From NCBI GenBank assembly GCA_963713545.1, contig CAVQME010000001.1, positions 620,001-684,000 on the forward strand: a stretch of 64,000 nt of DNA, read 5' to 3'. Source of the stretch: CAVPLM01 sp963713545 (lineage in GTDB: Bacteria > Actinomycetota > Thermoleophilia > RBG-16-64-13). Positions 61,211 through 64,000 of this stretch are shown here, in pieces. The notes under the pieces are model-generated. The model saw only the letters and a program-made list of their open reading frames with translations, did not search any database and was not told the origin of the DNA. Made by a program: the position numbers and the translations under genes. How positions within the stretch are numbered: the stretch's first letter is position 1; every line of letters begins with the position of its first letter.

Positions 61211-61269
61211 TGAGAGAGCGGGATTCGAACCCCCGGTGCCGCTTGCGCGGCACAACGGTTTTCGAGTTC
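61211..61269 (-). tRNA. tRNA-Ser 3'-half fragment, non-functional
   Basis: Read on the minus strand: CTCGAAAACCGTTGTG (anticodon loop, anticodon CGA, and 3' anticodon stem), a long variable arm CCGCGCAAGCGG, then CACCGGGGGTTCGAATCCC (T-arm) and GCTCTCTCA (acceptor 3' strand). The 5' half (acceptor 5' strand and D-arm) is absent and the upstream bases cannot close the anticodon stem. A break in the anticodon loop is typical of an integrase attachment site. It cannot be a working tRNA. Confidence 0.6.
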
Positions 61270-61313
61270 TACGTGGGATCTTTCACGACTAGCCAGGGGC
61301 AGAATTCCCACAA

Positions 61314-61347
61314 TGGCCGACGCGGTGAAGTTCGTGCCCGCGCAGTA
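61314..61347 (+). pseudogene. Remnant of the NlpC-golvesin gene 3' end
   Basis: The 22 bases from 61314 to 61335 are identical to 52749-52770 near the end of the golvesin-type domain. They encode MADAVKFV, and the sequence then reads PAQ and stops at 61347. Upstream similarity ends abruptly. It lies beside the tRNA-Ser fragment and before a terminator, so a longer gene end was probably left by rearrangement. Confidence 0.75.
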
Positions 61348-61362
61348 GCCCCGCTCGCAAGC

Positions 61363-61396
61363 GACGGGAGGCCCACCTCTCGGTGAGCCTCCCGTC
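61363..61396. terminator. Hairpin after the golvesin remnant
   Basis: GACGGGAGGC (61363-61372) pairs with GCCTCCCGTC (61387-61396), with an inner CACC/GGTG pairing. It probably served the lost gene whose end is at 61347 and could also stop transcription of the minus-strand CAP-SLH gene. Confidence 0.7.
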
Positions 61397-61470
61397 ATCG
61401 TCGCTCCGTGGCCTCGCGTTCTCATGGCTGCGCCATTGAGCTAGGGTCTATCCCCGCTCGCTCTTATCGG

Positions 61471-62850
61471 CTATTCGAGCAGGCCGGCGAGCAGCAGACA
61501 CACCTCAGCCCGGGTGGCCGGCGCCCAGAAGTCGAAGCCAGGACCCATGTCGACGAGACCGTTCAGCACCCCAGCAGCAGCCGCCCTGGCAGCCCACGGA
61601 TAGTGGTCGGGACAGAATTCTCCAAAGGGCGGGGCGTAGCCGGCGGGCGGGTTGGGCAGTCGTGCTGCCCGGGCCACCATGGTAATCAGCTGTGCCCGGG
61701 TGATGTTGTCGTAAGGGGCGAAGGTGTCGAGCGTTTTGCCCACGGTGATGCCGGCGGCCGCGCACACGGCAACGTAACCCGCCGGATAGAGCGGGTCGTT
61801 GGGATCAAGCTGATCCGCAACGTCCTTGAACCCGCAGGCAGACAGTGGGCCTACGTTGTAGTCGAGCGTAAGGACGATCATCTTCGCGAACTGCTGCCGA
61901 GTAACGAGCCTGTTGGGTCCGAACGTCCCGTTTCCGTAGCCACTGATGACCCCCCGCTCGGCCAGCAGGGTTATCTCAGCAGCGTAGAGGGTGTCCGAAT
62001 CCACGTCCAAGAAGACAGGTGTCGCGGGCGGAGCCTCTGTCGTCGTGGTAGTCGGCCGCGCGGTGGTGGTAGTCGGGGCCTTCGTGGTGGTCGTAGTCGC
62101 CGGCGGCGAAGTCGTAGTGGTGGTCGTGGCTGGCGGCGACGTTGTGGTAGTGGTCGTCGGGGGCCGGGTGGTCGTGGTGGTCGGCGCCGCCGTTGTGGTC
62201 GTGGTAGGCGCCTTGGTAGTGGTCGTGGTCGGTGCGGCCGTTGTGGTGGTAGTCGGTGCGGCCGTTGTGGTCGTCGAGGAGGAACCGACGCTGTGAGCAG
62301 TGGAATCCACGTAGCCGCCGAAATCGGTCGTCCAGTAGGAACCGTATGGCGAACCGCTCACATTGACCAGAGACACTCCCAATACCTTGTAGTTAACACC
62401 GAGCATGTTTGCGTTGTGTCCGGGGGAGTTTCTCCAGCCTTCGAAAACGGCTGCGGCGGTACCGTAGCCGGCGGCTATGTTCTCACCCTTATAGGTGTTG
62501 TAGCTGTAGCCGCTGGCCGCCATGCGATCCCAAGGGGAGGCGCCCACAGCGAACCAGTCCGATCCCTGGGTGTAGTGATCGAAGAACCGATACTTGCCCA
62601 TGTCTGAATTGTGCCGGTCACAGGCTTCGGAGATCATGTCGGAGACCAGCAGGGGCTGGAGGCCGTTGCTCACCCGGTACTCGTTCAGCAACTCCACGAA
62701 GGCGACCTCGGCGGGACTGTAGCTCACGCCGGCTTGTGCGGGCGGAGCTACCACCGCACCAATCAGAAGCGCGATCAAGACCAATCCGGCGAGCAGCAGG
62801 GCTGGGAGTCGTACGGATCTTGCTCTTGCACCCGGGAGGCAGATACCCAC
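61471..62850 (-). CDS. Secreted CAP-domain protein with S-layer homology repeats
   Basis: 459 residues from GTG 62850, which has AGGAGGAG five bases upstream; the frame is open to 62979. A signal peptide ends at APPAQA/GVSY. The CAP (SCP/PR-1) domain spans about 45-180 (FVELLNEYRVSNGLQPL, GENIAAGYG, FEGWRNSPGHNANML, GSYWTTDFGG). A Thr-rich linker of over 100 residues (repeated TTTTT-AP units) follows, then three SLH repeats (FLDVDSDTLYAAEITLLAERGVISGYGNGTFGPN and two more) that anchor the protein to cell-wall polymer. The role is unknown; CAP domains can bind lipids or act on the wall. A similar gene lies upstream at 63098. Confidence 0.93.
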   Translation of the reverse strand: MGICLPGARARSVRLPALLLAGLVLIALLIGAVVAPPAQAGVSYSPAEVAFVELLNEYRVSNGLQPLLVSDMISEACDRHNSDMGKYRFFDHYTQGSDWFAVGASPWDRMAASGYSYNTYKGENIAAGYGTAAAVFEGWRNSPGHNANMLGVNYKVLGVSLVNVSGSPYGSYWTTDFGGYVDSTAHSVGSSSTTTTAAPTTTTTAAPTTTTTKAPTTTTTAAPTTTTTRPPTTTTTTSPPATTTTTTSPPATTTTTKAPTTTTARPTTTTTEAPPATPVFLDVDSDTLYAAEITLLAERGVISGYGNGTFGPNRLVTRQQFAKMIVLTLDYNVGPLSACGFKDVADQLDPNDPLYPAGYVAVCAAAGITVGKTLDTFAPYDNITRAQLITMVARAARLPNPPAGYAPPFGEFCPDHYPWAARAAAAGVLNGLVDMGPGFDFWAPATRAEVCLLLAGLLE

Positions 62851-63097
62851 CGCCGCTCCTCCTGTTGATCGTGGCTGAGGACGCCACGAGTGTCGCCGAC
62901 AACTGTGGTAGGAAATATGTCGGCAAGAAACGGCCAATTCTTTAGCGTCTGAGTAGAAAGATGTGCGTAGCAGCGTCAATCAGAACGAGGATGGCGGGGC
63001 CGCCCGGCGTGCCGCCAGCGTGAATGGGCGCACTCGAACTGCGCGGCGCCAACGCGCTGACCGCGGAGCCGAGTGTACGGAGCCGAGCGAGACGAGC

Positions 63098-64000
63098 CTA
63101 CAGTCCGAGCGCCTGCCGGAGTTCGTACACCATTTTCGCCACGTGCCCCCTGGTCGCCTTGCCGTAAGGGTCGAAGATGGTGGTCGCTTTGCCGCTCAGG
63201 AGGCCATTGTACAAGGCCACGCGCACTGCTTCCCGCGCATAGACAGGCACGTCGGTGAATGGGCAGTCATAGTCGGCCGGCGGCTGACTGAGGCTGCTTC
63301 CTCCCGCGCGCACGAGCATCAAGGCGAGCTGGGCTCGGATCACCTTATCCTGAGGGCCGAACCTTCCATCATTGTAGCCCTGGATGATGCCCAGTCCCGC
63401 CGCTTCTTCCACATAGTCGAAGGGGTAGTCGCTGCCGCTGTATTTGACGTCGACGAAAGAGGGATCGCCGGCGTTGTCGATCTCACTCGTGTGCTTGCCC
63501 AAGGCCAATACGATGATCTTGGCGAACTGGGCCCGAGTCACGAGATCGTCGGGATGGAACAGACCATCCTCACATCCCGATACCACGCCTGCCGAGGCAA
63601 GCCCCACTATCTCCTCATAGAAGCTGTGCACGGGAGGAACATCGGGAAAGATCACCCCCGCCAGCGTGGTGCTGGTCGTACTGGGCGCGTAGTGGTCGGG
63701 CTGGGCGCGGTAGTGGTCGTGGTCGGTACGGTGGTGGTCGTCGAGACCGTCGTGGTAGTCGTGGTCGGGAGAGGTGAGGTAGTGGTCGTGGTCACCGGCG
63801 GTGCTGTCGTGGTCGTTGTGGACGATGGAGGGGCACCCACCCAGTGAGCAGTCGAATCGACGTACCCTCCAAAGTTGAGGGTCCAGTAGTAGCCGTAGGG
63901 AGAGCCGTCGACGTGCACGAGACCGACCCCTGCCACTTTGTAGTAGGAGGAGGTCATCAGCCGATCGTGATCGGGAGAGCCCTTCCAGGCCTGGATGACC
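63098..64000 (-). CDS. Second CAP-SLH protein, partial and frameshifted
   Basis: The gene enters from the right edge. The CAP-domain end is visible (VIQAWKGSPDHDRLMTSSYY, GSPYGYYWTLNFGGYVDSTA), then a Thr-rich linker, then three SLH repeats ending at 63098 (GVVSGCEDGLFHPDDLVTRAQ, GIIQGYNDGRFGPQDKVIRAQ, VALYNGLLSGKATTIFDPYGKATRGHV). The CAP-linker part is in one frame to 63652 and the SLH part in another from 63655. Adding one base in the GGG run 63683-63685 joins them. It is a paralogue of the gene at 61471, about 60 percent similar by eye in the CAP end; the N-terminus and start lie outside the window. Confidence 0.85.
   Translation of the reverse strand, partial: GHPGLEGLSRSRSADDLLLLQSGRGRSRARRRLSLRLLLDPQLWRVRRFDCSLGGCPSIVHNDHDSTAGDHDHYLTSPDHDYHDGLDDHHRTDHDHYRAQPDHYAPSTTSTTLAGVIFPDVPPVHSFYEEIVGLASAGVVSGCEDGLFHPDDLVTRAQFAKIIVLALGKHTSEIDNAGDPSFVDVKYSGSDYPFDYVEEAAGLGIIQGYNDGRFGPQDKVIRAQLALMLVRAGGSSLSQPPADYDCPFTDVPVYAREAVRVALYNGLLSGKATTIFDPYGKATRGHVAKMVYELRQALGL

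Noticed and set aside
61211..61269. Functional tRNA-Ser gene
   Set aside because: Only the 3' half is present; the D-arm and 5' acceptor strand are missing and the anticodon stem cannot form.
62030..62280. Regularly repeated GTGGTNGT-type DNA that could suggest a CRISPR or tandem repeat array
   Set aside because: It is the coding repeat for a Thr-rich linker. There are no unique spacers or palindromic repeats.
61408..62607. 399-residue plus-strand frame, Gly/Arg/Val-rich
   Set aside because: It is the complement of the Thr-rich linker and CAP domain; repeats in it only mirror the linker codons.

Overview
The window is about 64 kb of high-GC bacterial DNA and reads as the chromosome of a deep-branching Actinomycetota (a Coriobacteriia-, Geothermincolia- or Thermoleophilia-like lineage; the class is not resolved). 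Supporting signs are GTG and TTG starts, promoters with very short or no leader, a T-box in front of a PGxHH-type ileS, a response regulator / histidine kinase / GerMN-domain set resembling mtrA-mtrB-lpqB, a long MalT-like LuxR regulator, MoxR-DUF58-transglutaminase genes, and many secreted proteins with Thr-rich linkers. There are no phage structural genes, integrases, transposases, rRNA genes or CRISPR arrays. Only 3'-half tRNA-like pieces were found.

Layout. 0-25 kb is core-like: two TPR proteins and a lipoprotein; ileS with its T-box leader; moxR-DUF58-transglutaminase; ferredoxin-nifS-nifU; a DUF3160 lipoprotein; nrdR-nrdJ (class II ribonucleotide reductase) with a 378-residue LAGLIDADG intein and tandem NrdR boxes; then the two-component/GerMN set. 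25.9-29.3 kb carries the large LuxR regulator and a short ssb.

28.9-44.5 kb is a mosaic accessory region. ssb is followed by an ABC exporter with a TetR gene, a FecR-like surface protein, a RelE/RHH toxin-antitoxin pair, an MFS transporter, a SulP transporter, an unknown membrane protein, a broken aquaporin, a YbjQ protein, a potassium channel and gene remnants. Pieces of the ssb 5' end and/or its leader recur at the borders of these blocks: three further ssb-coding fragments and four further leader pieces, all on the minus strand. This is the most unusual structure in the window.

44.6-55 kb holds small enzymes and secreted proteins: OsmC, DUF1015, a Rossmann NAD(P)-binding protein, a YmdB-type phosphoesterase, a beta-propeller protein coupled to an NlpC/P60-golvesin protein, and an Asp-box surface protein bracketed by near-identical 3'-end/terminator repeats. 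55.2-61.2 kb is one compact plus-strand operon: response regulator, histidine kinase, DUF4405, DedA, zinc-ribbon protein and P-type cation ATPase. 61.2-64 kb has a tRNA-Ser 3' half, a remnant of the golvesin gene's 3' end, and two CAP-SLH proteins.

Seven apparent single-base frameshifts, mostly in or beside short G or C runs, break otherwise good genes (histidine kinase, FecR protein, aquaporin twice, Asp-box protein twice, second CAP-SLH protein). Consensus error is as likely as true decay, so these genes should be checked against reads before being called pseudogenes.
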